Positions 4,487-5,911 of a DNA stretch of 5,911 bases are shown here, piece after piece. The notes beneath the pieces were generated by a model. That model saw only the letters and a program-made list of their open reading frames with translations. It searched no databases and was not told the DNA's origin. This stretch comes from an uncultured Oscillospiraceae bacterium (GTDB lineage Bacteria > Bacillota > Clostridia > UBA1212 > UBA1255). The stretch lies in NCBI GenBank assembly GCA_902462635.1, contig CABQCN010000101.1, positions 1 through 5,911 of the forward strand, in the 5' to 3' direction. The position numbers and the translations under genes were made by a program. Position 1 is the first letter of the stretch; every line of letters starts with the position of its first letter.

Positions 4487-5911
4487 ATGAACGACAGTAT
4501 ACAGGAAGATCTGAAAAAGCTCCCCGAGAAGCCGGGCGTGTATATTATGCGAAGCCGCGAGGACAGCGTCCTTTATGTAGGAAAGGCGCGGATCCTCAAG
4601 AACCGGGTGCGCTCTTATTTTCAGAATACGGCGCACAGCGACAGGATCACGGTAATGATCTCCCAGATCGACCATTTCGAATATATCGTATGCGACAGCG
4701 AATACGAAGCGCTGCTTCTTGAAAACAATCTCATAAAAAAATACAAGCCGAAATACAATGTCCTGCTGAAGGACGACAAAGGATTTCCTTATATCAAAGT
4801 TACGGTTTCCGAACCGTTTCCGCGTGTATTGCTCGCAAGGGCGGTACAGAAAGACGGCAGCAAATATTTCGGACCTTATCACAGCACCTGGGCCGTAAAC
4901 ACCACATTGGATGCAATCAAGAAGATCTTGCCGCTCCGCCCCTGCAATAAAAATATCCGCCCCGGCGGTTCCGACAGGCCTTGTCTCAATTACCACATCG
5001 GGCTTTGCAAAGGACCGTGCTGCGGTAAGATTTCCGAGGAAGAATACGCCGCGATGACGGAAGACGTGCTTTCCTTTCTGAACGGGCATATCGGGGATCT
5101 CGCCAAAAAACTCCACGGAAAAATGCTGAAGGCCGCCGAAGCGCTCGATTTTGAGCAAGCCGCCGTATACCGGGAGAAAATCAAAGCGATCCGCCTGATA
5201 GAAGAAAAACAGAAAATCGTTTCCGTCTCCGAGGATGATTTCGACGCGGCGGCCATCGAAAAAAACGATGTAGACGCCTGCCTGCAAGTATTCTTCATCC
5301 GCAGCGGCAATGTCGTTGGGAGAGAATTTTACATTTTCGAGGGAGCGGCCGCCGACAGCGACGAAGCAATTATGAGCAGTTTTCTCAAACAGTTTTACGC
5401 CGAAAATTCTATGATCCCGCCCCGGATCTACATCCGCTGTCCGCTGGATTCCGCCGCCGATCAAGAGGAGAAAGAGTTTTTACAAGACTGGCTTTCCGGC
5501 TTGCGCGGCGCGAAATGCGAAATCATCACACCCCAGCGGGGCAGCAAAAAAAAGCTCGTAGATATGGTAAAAATGAACGCGGGGATCGCGCTTGCAAACA
5601 AGGCGTCCTCCCTCTCCGGAAACGGCAGGGAGCAGAAAGCACTGGAGATTTTACAGGAAGTCCTTTCTCTGGAGCAGATTCCGGCGCGGATCGAGGCGTA
5701 CGACATCTCAAATACAGGAGACAGCGAAATCAACGCTTCTCTGATTGTTTTCGTCAACGGCTTGCCCTATAAAAAGGCATATAAAAAATATATCATGAAA
5801 GAAGTCCGGCAGCGCAACGACGTCGGTTCGATGCAGGAAGTGCTGCGCAGACGGTTTACCGCGTATGCAGAAAAACGCGAAGGATTCGAAACGCTGCCCG
5901 ACCTGATTCTG
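4487..5911 (+). CDS. uvrC: UvrC, excinuclease ABC subunit C (3' end outside window)
   Basis: UvrC makes both incisions around a DNA lesion in nucleotide excision repair, acting with UvrA and UvrB in the cytoplasm. The window holds its first 475 codons. The GIY-YIG nuclease domain comes first: KPGVYIM (15-21), LYVGKA (29-34), catalytic-type R40, and E79 in LLLENNLIKKYKPKYN. Cysteines C153, C166, C174 and C178 match the spacing of the iron-sulfur cysteines described for E. coli UvrC; a further C179 is extra. The UVR motif that binds UvrB is at about 205-240 (LDFEQAAVYREKI). The RNase H-like half begins with AYDISNTG, and the window stops at LPDLIL, just before the IDGGKGQ block that carries the first catalytic aspartate. 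The ATG at 4487 fits the usual N-terminus (xxLKKLPEKPGVY). However, GAGG abuts it directly, so initiation may be weak. An in-frame TTG at 4481 is a less likely alternative. Confidence 0.97.
   Translation, partial: MNDSIQEDLKKLPEKPGVYIMRSREDSVLYVGKARILKNRVRSYFQNTAHSDRITVMISQIDHFEYIVCDSEYEALLLENNLIKKYKPKYNVLLKDDKGFPYIKVTVSEPFPRVLLARAVQKDGSKYFGPYHSTWAVNTTLDAIKKILPLRPCNKNIRPGGSDRPCLNYHIGLCKGPCCGKISEEEYAAMTEDVLSFLNGHIGDLAKKLHGKMLKAAEALDFEQAAVYREKIKAIRLIEEKQKIVSVSEDDFDAAAIEKNDVDACLQVFFIRSGNVVGREFYIFEGAAADSDEAIMSSFLKQFYAENSMIPPRIYIRCPLDSAADQEEKEFLQDWLSGLRGAKCEIITPQRGSKKKLVDMVKMNAGIALANKASSLSGNGREQKALEILQEVLSLEQIPARIEAYDISNTGDSEINASLIVFVNGLPYKKAYKKYIMKEVRQRNDVGSMQEVLRRRFTAYAEKREGFETLPDLIL

Noticed and set aside
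4445..5464. A 339-codon open frame on the minus strand
   Set aside because: It is antisense to uvrC, whose protein matches the family end to end. The minus frame has no recognisable domain and is a composition shadow.
1..5911. CRISPR arrays, tRNA or rRNA genes, intact transposase
   Set aside because: No regularly spaced direct repeats, no cloverleaf or rRNA-like sequence and no transposase reading frame were seen on either strand.

Overview
The window looks like chromosomal DNA from a Gram-positive anaerobe, most likely a Clostridia-class Firmicute. It is close to 50% GC in its intact genes. The supporting signs are strong AGGAGG-type ribosome binding sites, a TTG start, a lipobox lipoprotein, a clostridial-style UvrC N-terminus, and the wreck of an RHS/YD-repeat protein resembling those of gut Clostridia. 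The genus cannot be fixed from this sequence alone.

Layout. (1) Positions 3-305 (+) are the 3' end of a GGDEF diguanylate cyclase gene, closed by a 20-bp hairpin at 330-379. (2) The hairpin is symmetrical enough to work from both sides. On the minus strand a near-consensus promoter (479-507) points straight at it, which suggests a short transcript of about 150 nt. (3) Positions 690-1561 (+) hold no intact gene. They contain the eroded relic of an RHS-repeat polymorphic toxin: N-terminal pretoxin pieces, a YDAWGK core piece and a C-terminal toxin tip lie in order but in different frames, with stops and a large internal deletion. An AT-rich, frameshifted remnant that may be the immunity gene follows. 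(4) Positions 1669-3082 (-) are a two-gene operon, an NfeD-like membrane protein followed by a stomatin-type SPFH protein. It has its own extended -10 promoter (3116-3124) and a strong rho-independent terminator (1602-1634). (5) Positions 3146-4342 (-) encode a secreted lipoprotein with GH71/GH99-like glycosidase motifs. (6) Positions 4487-5911 (+) are uvrC, cut by the window edge just before its RNase H-like nuclease domain. The lipoprotein and uvrC are transcribed divergently from a 144-bp region carrying a recognisable promoter for each.

How the genes relate. The SPFH and NfeD proteins are a well-known partnership in membrane microdomain organisation. The lipoprotein probably works outside the membrane on a carbohydrate. 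UvrC is the nucleotide excision repair endonuclease, and the GGDEF protein makes c-di-GMP. Apart from the NfeD-SPFH pair the genes are not obviously one pathway. The most interesting stretch is the toxin graveyard at 690-1561, where the drop to roughly 23% GC at its end marks foreign DNA. No complete, previously undescribed system is visible.
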